40,933 bases of DNA from DTU089 sp002440045 (lineage in GTDB: Bacteria; Bacillota; Clostridia; Oscillospirales; Acutalibacteraceae): contig CALABP010000036.1 in assembly GCA_937885695.1 (NCBI GenBank), positions 1 to 40,933 on the forward strand. The letters run 5' to 3'. Both the position numbers and the translations under genes were made by a program. Position 1 is the first letter of the stretch; each line of letters opens with the position of its first letter. Shown in pieces: positions 14,663 through 22,747 of this stretch. Under the pieces are notes generated by a model, which saw only the letters and a program-made list of their open reading frames with translations, searched no databases and had not been told where the DNA came from.

Positions 14663-16000
14663 TTAATGTTTACTTTTTTCACTGCGCTCTCTTATTATAA
14701 AGCGCACGGGTGTGCCTTCAAGGCCGTAAACCTCACGAATCTGATTTTCAAGGTAGCGCTGATAGCTGTAATGGAAAAGCTCGGCGTTATTGACGAAAAA
14801 CACAAACGTGGGCGGGCGCGTGGAGGTTTGGGTCATATAATAGATTTTAAGGCGCTTGCCTTTGTCGGTGGGCGGCTGAACGCGCAATGTGGCGGCGGCA
14901 AGGATTTCGTTTAATCTGCCTGTTTTAATACGCATTGCGTTTTGCTCGTTTACAAACTTTATAAGTTCATACAGCCTGTCAATCCTCTGCCCTGTTTTTG
15001 CCGAAATAAATATTATGGGCGCGAACGACATAAACGAAAAATCCTTCATAAGCTGTTTTCTGTAGGAGTCCATCGTTTTGCCGTCTTTTTCATATGCGTC
15101 CCACTTGTTGACGGCGATAATGCAGCCTTTGCCCGCTTCAAGCGCTTTGCCTGCCACTTTGCTGTCCTGCTCGGTAAAGCCCTCAAGCGCGTCTATCATA
15201 ATAACGCACACCTCGGCTCTTTCAACCGCCATATCGGTCCTCAAAGCGCTGTAGCGCTCAACGGCGTCGTCAATTTTTGATTTGCGCCTAAGCCCCGCCG
15301 TATCTATAAACATAAATTTTCCGAATTCGTTTTCGACAAAGCTGTCGGTAGCGTCGCGCGTTGTTCCCGCAATATCCGAAACTATCATACGCTCTTCGCC
15401 GATTATTGTGTTCACAAGCGAGGATTTTCCGACGTTGGGCTTGCCTATAAGCGCAACCTTTATATAGTCGTCCTCATCCTCGGAGTCGTCAAGATACTCT
15501 TTGGGAAGATGCTTTAAAACCTCGTCAAGCAAATCGCCCGTGCCGTGGCCGTGAACGGAGGATACGGCTATGGGGTCGCCGAGCCCGAGATTGTAAAACT
15601 CATAAAAATCCGCGGGAAGAGCGCCGATATTGTCGCACTTGTTAACGCAAAGCACTATCGGCTTGCCGCTTTTTTGAAGCATTGAAGCCACTTCGCTGTC
15701 GGTTGCGACAACGCCGTCTCTGATATCCGTAACAAGTATAATAACATTTGCGCTGTCAATTGCAAGCTGTGCCTGACGGCGCATCTGCGAAAGAATTACG
15801 TCGTTTGAATACGGCTCTATACCGCCCGTGTCAACAAGCAGCATGCTGTGACCTAACCACTCGCACTCGCCGAAAACGCGGTCGCGCGTGACGCCCGGCG
15901 TGTTATCGACTATTGCAAGGCGCTTGCCCGTAAGCTTGTTGAAAAGCGTTGATTTGCCGACGTTCGGTCTGCCGACAATTGCAACAACAGGTCTTGCCAT
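14663..16000 (-). CDS. der: Ribosome biogenesis GTPase Der (EngA)
   Basis: A 445-residue tandem GTPase that assists 50S subunit assembly. First G domain: G1 GRPNVGKS (10-17), 'TPGVTRDR', 'DTGG', 'NKCD'. Second: 'GKPNVGKSS' (near 181), 'GTTRDATDS', 'DTAGLRRKSK', 'NKWD'. A C-terminal KH-like domain ends in 'GTPVRFIIRERSEK'. Length is typical. The start is ATG 16000 behind GGAGGTGAATAAT; the 13 residues upstream in frame are not family-like and overlap the previous gene. It begins 1 nt after the DUF512 gene ends, a pairing widespread in Clostridia. Confidence 0.97.
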   Translation of the reverse strand: MARPVVAIVGRPNVGKSTLFNKLTGKRLAIVDNTPGVTRDRVFGECEWLGHSMLLVDTGGIEPYSNDVILSQMRRQAQLAIDSANVIILVTDIRDGVVATDSEVASMLQKSGKPIVLCVNKCDNIGALPADFYEFYNLGLGDPIAVSSVHGHGTGDLLDEVLKHLPKEYLDDSEDEDDYIKVALIGKPNVGKSSLVNTIIGEERMIVSDIAGTTRDATDSFVENEFGKFMFIDTAGLRRKSKIDDAVERYSALRTDMAVERAEVCVIMIDALEGFTEQDSKVAGKALEAGKGCIIAVNKWDAYEKDGKTMDSYRKQLMKDFSFMSFAPIIFISAKTGQRIDRLYELIKFVNEQNAMRIKTGRLNEILAAATLRVQPPTDKGKRLKIYYMTQTSTRPPTFVFFVNNAELFHYSYQRYLENQIREVYGLEGTPVRFIIRERSEKSKH

Positions 16001-16001
16001 A

Positions 16002-17315
16002 TTATTCACCTCCGTTGATAATAGCAGAAAGAAACTCATACCCGTTGTTTTTAACGGGCGTAACTTTGATGTTTAAAAATTCCGAAAGCTCCGAAAGCGT
16101 TACGTCGTCAAGGAACTTGTCGCCCTCGCTTCTTAAAGCGACGCGCGGAATAAGAAGCTCGTCGCCGAGGTCGCGGTCTTTAAGCTGTTCTTTAAGGTCT
16201 CTGCCCGTAAGAAGCCCCGCAACGGTAACGGTACTGCCGAAAAAGTTGTTTGTTATTTCATAAACTTCCGCCCTAAGCGGCGCAAATTTTTCTTCGCATT
16301 CTTTGGCGATTTCGCTTATTATCGGGTATGCGCTGTGACCCGTTGCAAGCGAAACACGGCGGTTTACGGGGCGCTTTTCTTCGGCTTCTATAGCACTTTT
16401 AAACTCGGACTTTAAAAGCCTGCACATTCCCACGCCGTTGTCAAGCTGGGCATAATCGCCGTAAAAGCTTTCAGACGGAAAGTCGCGCTCGGCGATAAGA
16501 TAAAATTCATCTGACGGGTAAGCAAGTATTCTGCCGTTATTAAACCACGCAAAATGCGCGTTGAACTCGTCCATTATATCAATGACTTCGCACGCTTCTT
16601 CTTTTGTATACGGTCTTAAAGGAAAAAGCCCTTCTCTGAATTTTGTTACGCCGACGGGAACCGCCGCAATGCTTTCAACGGCGGGGGTATATTTTGCAAG
16701 CTCCGAAAGCGAAAATCTAAGCTCTTCGCCGTCGTTTATCCCGGGGCACAAAACAAGCTGAGTGTTCATTTCTATGCCTGCGTCCGAAAACATTTTGATA
16801 TATTTAAGGCTTTCGCCCGCCTTCGGGTTTTTCATCATTTTAACGCGAAGCTCGGGGTTCATTGTGTGAACCGAAATATTCATGGGCGAAATGTGCATAT
16901 CGACTATTCGCTGTGCCTCGCGCTCGGAAAGCGACGTAAGCGTAATGTAGTTGCCGAAAAGAAACGACAGGCGCGAATCGTCGTCCTTAAAATAGAGCGT
17001 GTCGCGCAAGCCCTTCGGCATTTGGTCGATAAAGCAGAAAATGCACTTGTTTTTGCAGGAATGCTGCTTGTCCATAAGATAGGTTTCAAAGCCGAGCCCT
17101 ATATCGGAAAACTCGCTGCTTTTGCGGATTTTTGCGCTGTAGGCAACGCCGTCGCGCCTAAGCTCAAGCGAAAGCTTTTTGCTTTGAATGAAAAAACGGT
17201 AATCAAGAAAGTCAAATATTTCGTGACCGTTTATCGAAACAAGCTCGTCGCCTGCCCTTATGCCTACGTTATAGGCATAAGAAGCGCTTTCGACATCCGT
17301 AATTGAAACCGACAC
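16002..17315 (-). CDS. DUF512 radical SAM protein with N-terminal PDZ-like domain
   Basis: A 437-residue protein. A PDZ-like domain (1-62, 'SASYAYNVGIRAGDELVSINGHEIFDFLDYRF') is followed by the radical SAM cysteines Cys87, Cys91 and Cys94 (CKNKCIFC), then 'NYITLTSLSE', 'ISVHTMNPELR' and the DUF512 C-terminal part ('GDYAQLDNGVGMCRLL', 'TGHSAYPII', 'NNFFGSTVTVAGLLTGRD'). The biochemical role of the family is unknown. It starts with GTG at 17315 behind GGCGGTGATGCTTT. It is cotranscribed with der. Confidence 0.9.
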   Translation of the reverse strand: MSVSITDVESASYAYNVGIRAGDELVSINGHEIFDFLDYRFFIQSKKLSLELRRDGVAYSAKIRKSSEFSDIGLGFETYLMDKQHSCKNKCIFCFIDQMPKGLRDTLYFKDDDSRLSFLFGNYITLTSLSEREAQRIVDMHISPMNISVHTMNPELRVKMMKNPKAGESLKYIKMFSDAGIEMNTQLVLCPGINDGEELRFSLSELAKYTPAVESIAAVPVGVTKFREGLFPLRPYTKEEACEVIDIMDEFNAHFAWFNNGRILAYPSDEFYLIAERDFPSESFYGDYAQLDNGVGMCRLLKSEFKSAIEAEEKRPVNRRVSLATGHSAYPIISEIAKECEEKFAPLRAEVYEITNNFFGSTVTVAGLLTGRDLKEQLKDRDLGDELLIPRVALRSEGDKFLDDVTLSELSEFLNIKVTPVKNNGYEFLSAIINGGE

Positions 17316-17351
17316 AAAGCATCACCGCCCAAACTTAAAATAACGTCTAAT

Positions 17352-17379
17352 AGGGCGGGGAGAAAACTCTCACCGCCCT
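17352..17379 (-). terminator. Hairpin between rpmF and the DUF512 gene
   Basis: AGGGCGG(G)GAGA, loop, TCTC(A)CCGCCCT: about 11 bp with one mismatch, between the rpmF stop and the DUF512 start. There is little T-run after it on the minus strand, so it may be a processing or partial terminator. Confidence 0.4.
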
Positions 17380-17409
17380 TGAAGCCTATAAAAGGTCAAG
17401 ACACAAAAC

Positions 17410-17592
17410 TCAGTCTTCTTTTGCAACTACCTGCTTGCCGTTGTAGTAACCGCAAGCCGTGCAAAGTCTGTGAGGTCTTTTGTACTCGCCGCAATTGGGG
17501 CATTTAACAAGTGCGGGAGCGTCCATTTTCCAAACGTTTGACCTTCTTTTATCTCTTCTTGCTTTGGAAACTCTTCTCTTCGGTACTGCCAT
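17410..17592 (-). CDS. rpmF: 50S ribosomal protein L32
   Basis: A 60-residue ribosomal protein, complete. It begins MAVPKRRVSKARRDKRRS, the family signature, and carries a zinc-binding set Cys31, Cys34, Cys44 and Cys47 (CPNC...CTAC). This is the Zn-containing form of L32. It follows the yceD gene by 37 nt, the conserved bacterial order, and shares its very strong promoter. Confidence 0.97.
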   Translation of the reverse strand: MAVPKRRVSKARRDKRRSNVWKMDAPALVKCPNCGEYKRPHRLCTACGYYNGKQVVAKED

Positions 17593-17629
17593 TTTGGTTT
17601 TCCTCCTTATTTAATGCGAAAACGCTGAT

Positions 17630-18127
17630 TTACTCGTTATCAAGAAATTGCAACAGACCCTGAAGCCGTGGGTCTATCGGCTTTTTGCAGCCGCACGGAC
17701 CGTCGTTAAGGTTTTTGCCGCACTGCGGACAAAGCCCTTTGCAATCCTCGCTGCAAAGAAATTTTGAGGGCAACTGCAAATTAATGTCCTCGGTTGCCAA
17801 TTCGTCCATATTAAGACGCATATCGGAAACCTGAAGAAAATCGTCGTTATCCTCGTTGTTAAGAGAGGCTATAAGCGTGTGTTCTATCGGAAACTCGAAA
17901 ACACGCGCCGTCGGCTCACAGCATCTGTCGCACGGGGCAACATATGTAAAGCGCGCCGCCGCTTTAAGAGTAACTATGCCGGTATTGTTTTTAACGCTGC
18001 CGAAAACCCTTACGGGATCTTTAACGGGGTTAACGCCCGAAACCTCAAGCCCCGAAAGCGGCATTTCGTAATCAAAAGAAAACGACGCACCGTCAATGTT
18101 GAAAATCGGCTCAAGCTCAATAATCAT
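17630..18127 (-). CDS. yceD: YceD family (DUF177) protein, 23S rRNA accumulation factor
   Basis: A 165-residue DUF177 protein. The middle has 'AARFTYVAPCDRCCEPTARVFEFPIEHTLI' and the C-terminus the cysteine-rich 'CSEDCKGLCPQCGKNLNDGPCGCKKPIDPRLQGL', both diagnostic. In other bacteria YceD acts with 23S rRNA processing and L32 incorporation, matching its position upstream of rpmF. The start is ATG 18127 behind GAGAGGTAGTACT; a TTG at 18142 lies in the ribosome binding region and is rejected. Confidence 0.9.
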   Translation of the reverse strand: MIIELEPIFNIDGASFSFDYEMPLSGLEVSGVNPVKDPVRVFGSVKNNTGIVTLKAAARFTYVAPCDRCCEPTARVFEFPIEHTLIASLNNEDNDDFLQVSDMRLNMDELATEDINLQLPSKFLCSEDCKGLCPQCGKNLNDGPCGCKKPIDPRLQGLLQFLDNE

Positions 18128-18153
18128 AGTACTACCTCTCAATATGCCTAAAC

Positions 18154-18182
18154 ATTATATTATTTTGATGACTGTTTGTCAA
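18154..18182 (-). promoter_or_regulatory. Consensus sigma-A promoter for yceD-rpmF
   Basis: On the minus strand TTGACA (18177-18182), exactly 17 nt, TATAAT (18154-18159), a perfect match to consensus. Transcription would start near 18146, about 19 nt before the yceD ATG. Confidence 0.85.
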
Positions 18183-18244
18183 CAAAAATTTTTAAAAATC
18201 GGCACGATAATTCCGCCGAAGCGCGCACACTCTTAAAAAACGCG

Positions 18245-18276
18245 AAAAAACGGCGGCAAGAATACACCTGCCGCCG
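18245..18276 (-). terminator. Intrinsic terminator of the P-loop protein gene
   Basis: CGGCGGCA (18251-18258) pairs with TGCCGCCG (18269-18276), followed on the minus strand by TTTTTTCGCG and a second T-run. It lies about 50 nt past the stop codon, after a separate GCATAAG hairpin. Confidence 0.85.
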
Positions 18277-18284
18277 CAAGTATA

Positions 18285-18319
18285 GGCATAAGAGAGTCGA
18301 ACCCGGTCGCCCTTATGCC
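18285..18319 (-). repeat. GCATAAG-type hairpin element, copy 2
   Basis: GGCATAAG (18285-18292) and CTTATGCC (18312-18319) form an 8-bp stem around a 19-nt loop containing GTCGAAC. On the minus strand it sits in the 3' untranslated region of the P-loop protein gene, directly before the terminator. The same 17-nt core occurs at 24967 (plus) and near 88-103 (minus). Confidence 0.5.
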
Positions 18320-18323
18320 AAAG

Positions 18324-18740
18324 TCAGATTTTTTCAGCCGCGTCAAAAACTCTTGCGGGAAGCTTGTCTTCGTCCTCCGAAACCGTGAATACAAAATCGG
18401 TGTCGGTGATTTCGGAAAGCTTTTTAACTTTTTCTATAAGGTCGGCAAATTCTTCATAATCTCTGCCGATTATTTTAAATGTAGCGTCAACAAAAATCTC
18501 GGTTATGTCATGGTCCTGCGCAAGTATGCCGCTGAGCATTCCGTAAAATGCGTCGCTGCCCTCAACGCCGTATCTCTCTGTTTCGATAAGTCTTGCTTTG
18601 TGGGTTACCTCATAAGTAAGTAACGGGGATTTTTCAATGCAAACGATTGTTCCGTCAGATTTTTTTACCGCCTCGTTGATGAGCTCGATAAGCCTTTTTG
18701 TTTTGCCGGAACCCTTGTTGCCTATAATAAGTGAAACCAT
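18324..18740 (-). CDS. Small P-loop NTPase-like protein
   Basis: A 138-residue protein with an N-terminal Walker A (GNKGSGKT, residues 7-14) and a plausible Walker B strand 'DITEIFVDATF' near residue 85. The rest is alternating helix and strand, consistent with a minimal P-loop fold. No partner domain or DNA-binding motif is visible and I do not recognise the family. It starts with ATG 18740; GGAGGTAATAAAT upstream is a good ribosome site. A hairpin of 39 nt (18783-18821) lies in its upstream region. Confidence 0.65.
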   Translation of the reverse strand: MVSLIIGNKGSGKTKRLIELINEAVKKSDGTIVCIEKSPLLTYEVTHKARLIETERYGVEGSDAFYGMLSGILAQDHDITEIFVDATFKIIGRDYEEFADLIEKVKKLSEITDTDFVFTVSEDEDKLPARVFDAAEKI

Positions 18741-18782
18741 ATTTATTACCTCCGCTGTTTATATTAACACCGAAGCAACCTG

Positions 18783-18821
18783 CGATTAACCGAAAGCGCA
18801 GACGCGCGGTTCAGTTAATCG
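18783..18821 (-). other. Long hairpin between pgi and the P-loop protein gene
   Basis: CGATTAAC (18783-18790) pairs with GTTAATCG (18814-18821), with GC-rich inner complementarity (GCGC/GCGCG). It lies 32 nt past the pgi stop codon and 43 nt before the next start. Without a T-run it is an unusual terminator; it may be a processing site or a 5' leader structure. Confidence 0.4.
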
Positions 18822-18852
18822 GCGGTTACGCCAAAGTGTTATTGCCTTGTTT

Positions 18853-20196
18853 TTAAAGTGAGAGCCTTTTTTCAAGCTCTTTTTTGTGTTCCTCGTAGCC
18901 GGGCTTTCCGAGAAGCGCAAACATATTCTTTTTGTAGCTTTCAACGCCGGGCTGGTCAAACGGATTTATGCCGAGAATATAGCCCGAAACCGCGCAAGCC
19001 TTTTCAAGGAAGTAGACAAGACAGCCGAATTCGTATTCGCTCATCTCGGGAACTTCAAGAACCATATTCGGAACGCCGCCGTCGGTATGTGCAAGCACCG
19101 TGCCTAAGAAGGCTTTTTTGTTTACGCAGTCAAGGTCTTTGCCCGCGACAAAGTTGAAGCCGTCGCCGTTTTCGGGGTCAAAGGGTATAATAAACTCCTC
19201 CTTCGGCTTGTCAAACATAACAACCGTTTCAAACATAACGCGCTCACCCTGCTGAACGAACTGACCCAAAGAATGAAGGTCCGTTGAGAAAACAGCCGAC
19301 GCCGGGAAAAGACCCTTGCCGTCTTTGCCCTCGCTTTCGCCGAAAAGCTGTTTGAACCACTCGTTCATAAGCGTGTAGTCTGGCTCGTAAGAAACCATCA
19401 TTTCGACCGATTTGCCCTTGCGGTAAAGAATGTTGCGCATGGCGGCATATTTATAGCAGTCGTTTGAATAAACGTCGCCGTTAAGAAGGCATTCGCGCTG
19501 ATACGCGGCGCCCGCCATCATTTTGTCTATATCTATGCCTGCGGCGGCAATGGGAAGAAGCCCCACAGCCGTAAGAACGGAATATCTGCCGCCGACGTCG
19601 TCGGGAACTACGAAGGTTTCATAGCCCTCTCTGTCCGAAAGCTCTTTTAACGTGCCTTTTTTTCTGTCGGTAGTGGCATATATGCGCTTTGCCGCGCCCT
19701 CTTTGCCGTATTTCTTTTCAAGAAGCTCTTTAAACACCCTGAAAGCTATTGTGGGCTCTGTTGTGGTGCCCGATTTTGAAATAACGTTCACCGAAAAATC
19801 CTTGCCCTCGCAAAGCTTAACGGTCTCAGAAAGAGCCGCTGAAGAAAGCGTGTTGCCCGCGAAATAAATTTCGGGCTTGTCAAACTTGTTATGGTTTTGA
19901 GAACGGCAAAATTCGATTGCCGCCCTTGCACCGAGGTAAGAGCCGCCGATGCCTATAACAACGAGAACATCGCTGTCGTTGCGGATTTTTTCAGCCGCTT
20001 TTTTGATTCGTGCAAATTCTTCTTTATCGTAATCGACCGGAAGGTCAATCCAACCTAAAAAATCGCTGCCCGCGCCGCTGCGCGAATTGAGCGTTTCAAC
20101 AGCCGAAAGCACTTCGGGCTCAATTGACTTAATATCTTCTTCGGTTACGAAGCCCTCAAGATACTTTGTGTTGAGTTTTACTGACAATTTTTTCAT
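18853..20196 (-). CDS. pgi: Glucose-6-phosphate isomerase
   Basis: A 447-residue cytoplasmic isomerase of glucose 6-phosphate and fructose 6-phosphate, the short Firmicute form. Motifs: 'VVIGIGGSYLGARAAIEF', 'NVISKSGTTTEPTIAFRVFKELLEKKYG' (sugar-phosphate-binding SIS domain), 'GGRYSVLTAVGLLPIAAAGID', 'QLFGESEGKDGKGLFPASAVFSTDLHSLGQFVQQG' and 'NPFDQPGVESYKKNMFALLGKPG'. The Shine-Dalgarno AAGGAG abuts the ATG at 20196, which is unusually close; the TTG three codons later (20187) has better spacing and could be the true start. Confidence 0.97.
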   Translation of the reverse strand: MKKLSVKLNTKYLEGFVTEEDIKSIEPEVLSAVETLNSRSGAGSDFLGWIDLPVDYDKEEFARIKKAAEKIRNDSDVLVVIGIGGSYLGARAAIEFCRSQNHNKFDKPEIYFAGNTLSSAALSETVKLCEGKDFSVNVISKSGTTTEPTIAFRVFKELLEKKYGKEGAAKRIYATTDRKKGTLKELSDREGYETFVVPDDVGGRYSVLTAVGLLPIAAAGIDIDKMMAGAAYQRECLLNGDVYSNDCYKYAAMRNILYRKGKSVEMMVSYEPDYTLMNEWFKQLFGESEGKDGKGLFPASAVFSTDLHSLGQFVQQGERVMFETVVMFDKPKEEFIIPFDPENGDGFNFVAGKDLDCVNKKAFLGTVLAHTDGGVPNMVLEVPEMSEYEFGCLVYFLEKACAVSGYILGINPFDQPGVESYKKNMFALLGKPGYEEHKKELEKRLSL

Positions 20197-20209
20197 CTCC
20201 TTGGAAAAT

Positions 20210-20230
20210 GCCGTTTAATAATAAAACGGC
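20210..20230 (-). terminator. Small hairpin in the pgi leader region
   Basis: GCCGTTT (20210-20216) and AAACGGC (20224-20230), a 7-bp stem, followed on the minus strand by ATTTTCC and the pgi ribosome site. A second small palindrome GGGAA-N4-TTCCC lies at 20231-20244. It may be the remnant of a terminator for the sporulation genes or a leader structure. Confidence 0.3.
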
Positions 20231-20253
20231 GGGAAAAGCTTCCCTTTGAAAGT

Positions 20254-20282
20254 ATTTTACAATACGGGCTTTATTTTTTCAA
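20254..20282 (-). promoter_or_regulatory. Sigma-A promoter for pgi
   Basis: On the minus strand TTGAAA (20277-20282), 17 nt, TAAAAT (20254-20259). The start of transcription would be near 20247, giving a leader of about 50 nt with two small hairpins. Confidence 0.5.
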
Positions 20283-20301
20283 TAGAATTTTTGCACTTTT
20301 A

Positions 20302-20502
20302 TCAAAAATTTACTTTAAATTCATAATAAGCGGCGCTGTCGTCGTCCGAAAAAAGCGTTTCGCCCGCAATTTTGGGCATTTCGCCGGTAATATTTGAGTG
20401 CGCCTTGGTTACAGCCGTAAAACACGCGGCGACAAAAGCGCACAAAAGCATAACGATTATTGACATAACCGTAAACGTATTCACTGTTTTTTCAAATTCC
20501 AA
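20302..20502 (-). CDS. Small single-pass membrane protein downstream of spoIIP
   Basis: A 66-residue protein with one transmembrane helix (about residues 10-33, 'FTVMSIIVMLLCAFVAACFTAV') and a short outside tail ending 'YYEFKVNF'. I place the start at TTG 20502: a strong GGGGAGG ends 6 nt before it, whereas the in-frame GTG at 20526 lies upstream of that ribosome site. It begins 28 nt after the spoIIP stop and probably belongs to the sporulation transcript. I do not recognise the family. Confidence 0.55.
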   Translation of the reverse strand: MEFEKTVNTFTVMSIIVMLLCAFVAACFTAVTKAHSNITGEMPKIAGETLFSDDDSAAYYEFKVNF

Positions 20503-20530
20503 AATAATCCTCCCCGATAAATTCACGCGT

Positions 20531-21637
20531 CTAATTAATATTTTCGCTTAAAAGCTTTGCAAGGCTCTTTCCCACAAGGCGCCCAGAATACACGGCTTCG
20601 TCAAGAGTGTTGGCGTCCGTGCCGAATTCAAGAAGAAGCGAGCACGGCGTTACGTTCATATTATATTTTCTGCCGCAGAAAAATATCGGGCGCATAAGCC
20701 CCTCGTAGTTTTCTTCAACGCTGTTTTGAAGAGTGACCGCAAACGTCAGATTTTTCTCCCAATCGGGAAAGTCCTCTACCCCGTCGTATTCGCACCCGGT
20801 AATAATCATTACCTGCGCCGCCTTTTTGCCGTTAATCACGGCGGTAGGCTTGCATTTTACGCCGCTGTCATAATGTATTGCGTCGCGGTGCACGTCAAGA
20901 GTCAGCACAATAGACGGGTACTCTTTAAGATACTTTTCGACGGTAACGAGCGAGCGCGAATAAGCGCCGTTGTAGCTTCTGTCGTAAACGGTTTTGTCGT
21001 GTATCACCTTAAAGCCCGCCTTTGTAAGCTCCGCCGCAATTTCGTCGCCTACCCTGACAACGGTTTTGCTCACGTCCTCGGTTCTTGAATCGTAATCCTT
21101 TGAATACCAGCCCTTATCAAGAAGCTCGTACCCCTCGGTCGTGTGCGTATGATATATCAGTATATACGGCTCGTTTTTTGTTATTTTGCCGAAAGCGGGC
21201 GTTTCTTTTAAAAGCGCCTTTACGTCGGGCTTTCGGTCTGTTTTGTTATTTATTGCCACCTTGCCGTATTTTGTATTGGCGTTTGACGAGCCGAGAGCTA
21301 TCTCCTGAAGCTCTGCCGTTTTTTCAAAGCCCGAGTACATTTTTTCGGCGTCTTTCATAAGCTTTTTTATGTCGCTCGATATATCCGTTTCGCTTTCTTC
21401 GCTTTTTTTGCCGCTTCCGAAGCCTATGACGGCCTTTGTTTTTTCATCGGCTTCGGCATTGTTCTTTTTAGGAGTATTTATATATTCGCCTATGCTTTCG
21501 CCTGCAGAAAAGCTCTTTTTAAACAGACTTCTGAAAGCGAAACCCAGCTCGTCTGAAAACACAAACGTCAGCACGACAAGCGCAAGCGACAAAGAAAAGC
21601 TTAAAGCAGCATTGATTTTTTCTTTTTTGATTTTCAT
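20531..21637 (-). CDS. spoIIP: Stage II sporulation protein P
   Basis: A 368-residue membrane-anchored cell-wall hydrolase; in known sporulators it works with SpoIID and SpoIIM in septal thinning and engulfment. It shows an N-terminal membrane helix (10-28), a long low-complexity linker (40-130), then the SpoIIP amidase domain: 'PYILIYHTHTTEGY' (His/Glu zinc ligands, near 157-168), 'VVRVGDEIAAELTKAGFKVIHDKTVYDRSYNGAYSRS', 'VLTLDVHRDAI' and 'CSLLLEFGTDANTLDEA'. RBS AAGGCGGTG. It follows gpr by 51 nt, the same order as in Bacillus. Confidence 0.95.
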   Translation of the reverse strand: MKIKKEKINAALSFSLSLALVVLTFVFSDELGFAFRSLFKKSFSAGESIGEYINTPKKNNAEADEKTKAVIGFGSGKKSEESETDISSDIKKLMKDAEKMYSGFEKTAELQEIALGSSNANTKYGKVAINNKTDRKPDVKALLKETPAFGKITKNEPYILIYHTHTTEGYELLDKGWYSKDYDSRTEDVSKTVVRVGDEIAAELTKAGFKVIHDKTVYDRSYNGAYSRSLVTVEKYLKEYPSIVLTLDVHRDAIHYDSGVKCKPTAVINGKKAAQVMIITGCEYDGVEDFPDWEKNLTFAVTLQNSVEENYEGLMRPIFFCGRKYNMNVTPCSLLLEFGTDANTLDEAVYSGRLVGKSLAKLLSENIN

Positions 21638-21688
21638 ATATACACCGCCTTTACAGCAATATATAATATGAAAAACGCGTGGTAATAA

Positions 21689-22570
21689 TTACATAAGCCC
21701 CGCTATTTCCTCGGGCGAAAGAGTAGGCTGCAACGCGCAGTTCACGGAAAGCGCAAGAAGATACGCCGCGTTTTTTATAAGAAGGTCTATATCCTTCGGT
21801 GTAACGGTCATATCTGCTCCCCTTTTTGACAGCACGTTTTTAAGCCTGTCGCCGTTTTCATCACCCAAAAGCTCTCCGGCAAGTACAGACGCGCCCACAA
21901 CCGTCGGCACGCCGACCGCTATTACGGGCACGCCGATATACTCTTCGTCAATTCTTTTGCGCGAGTTTCCGACGCCGGAGCCCGGCGCTATGCCCGTATT
22001 TGAAAGCTGAACGGTGCAGCCGAGCCTTGAAAGGCTTCTTGCGGCAAGCGCGTCCACGGTTATTATGCAGTCGGGCTTTATGCCGTCGGCAATATACTTT
22101 ATATATTCCGACGATTCAAGCCCCGTTTGCCCGAGAACGCCCGTAGAAACCGCGGCAACCGCTCTTAAATCTTTTGAAAACCCGACCGCCTTTTTCAGCT
22201 CGTCGCTTATGTGGCGCGTTGAAAAAATTTTTGAAGCGAAAAACGGCCCCAAAGCGTCCGAAGTTATGTCGGGATTGCCGACGCCCGCAACAAGAACAAG
22301 CCCGTTTTTTTCGGGCAGCAGCTCGCGAAGGCACAAAACAAGCTCCGAAAGCCGACCGTCAAAAACGTCGCTTTCTTCCGAAAAGGGTTTTGTTTCTACC
22401 GTTATATACTTTCCGCACGGCTTTCCTATAGCCTTTGCCGCGTTTTCGCTTGTCACCTCTATTACGGTTGTTTTTGTGTTTTCGCCTTTTCGCTCGTACT
22501 TTTTAATTCCGCGCACATTTTCATTTAAATCTTCGGCGCGTTCAAGAGCTAAATCCGTTCTGAAATTCAT
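21689..22570 (-). CDS. gpr: Germination protease GPR
   Basis: A 293-residue A25-family protease that degrades small acid-soluble spore proteins during germination. Diagnostic segments are RTDLALE (4-10), 'GLVLVAGVGNPDITSDALGPFFASKIFSTRHI', 'GQTGLESSEYIKYIADGIKPDCIITVDALAARSLSRLGCTVQLSNTGIAPGSGVGNSRK' and 'GVPVIAVGVPTVVGASVLAGELL'. It is shorter than the ~370-residue Bacillus enzyme. Only three residues precede RTDLALE, and an in-frame stop lies just upstream of the ATG, so the Bacillus-type propeptide is missing. RBS GGTGATG is weak. Followed by spoIIP. Confidence 0.93.
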   Translation of the reverse strand: MNFRTDLALERAEDLNENVRGIKKYERKGENTKTTVIEVTSENAAKAIGKPCGKYITVETKPFSEESDVFDGRLSELVLCLRELLPEKNGLVLVAGVGNPDITSDALGPFFASKIFSTRHISDELKKAVGFSKDLRAVAAVSTGVLGQTGLESSEYIKYIADGIKPDCIITVDALAARSLSRLGCTVQLSNTGIAPGSGVGNSRKRIDEEYIGVPVIAVGVPTVVGASVLAGELLGDENGDRLKNVLSKRGADMTVTPKDIDLLIKNAAYLLALSVNCALQPTLSPEEIAGLM

Positions 22571-22668
22571 AAAGCATCACCGTTTTTATTATTGACCCGA
22601 CCGCGGTTTTTATAACATTGATATAAATGACGGCGTTTTAAAAATGTATTCGGAAATACAAATTACTG

Positions 22669-22697
22669 TTGAAAAAACAAGCCGTATGCGGTATACT
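22669..22697 (+). promoter_or_regulatory. Sigma-A promoter for ychF
   Basis: TTGAAA (22669-22674), 17 nt, TATACT (22692-22697), then a leader of about 44 nt to the ATG. It lies at the strand switch, divergent from gpr. Confidence 0.65.
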
Positions 22698-22747
22698 GTA
22701 AAGAAAGCTTTGAAAAAACGGAATTTTCCTTAGGAGAACTGATTTAT

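Noticed and set aside
18285..18319. A tRNA-like or tRNA-fragment gene, because of GGTTCGA next to an acceptor-like stem
   Set aside because: No T-arm stem, anticodon arm or D-arm can be formed; only an 8-bp outer stem exists. Kept as a repeat hairpin.
22622..22651. A sigma-G type promoter for gpr (GAATA, 17 nt, CATTTATA on the minus strand)
   Set aside because: The -35 fits but the -10 differs from CATNNTA at two positions, so it is not strong enough to list.
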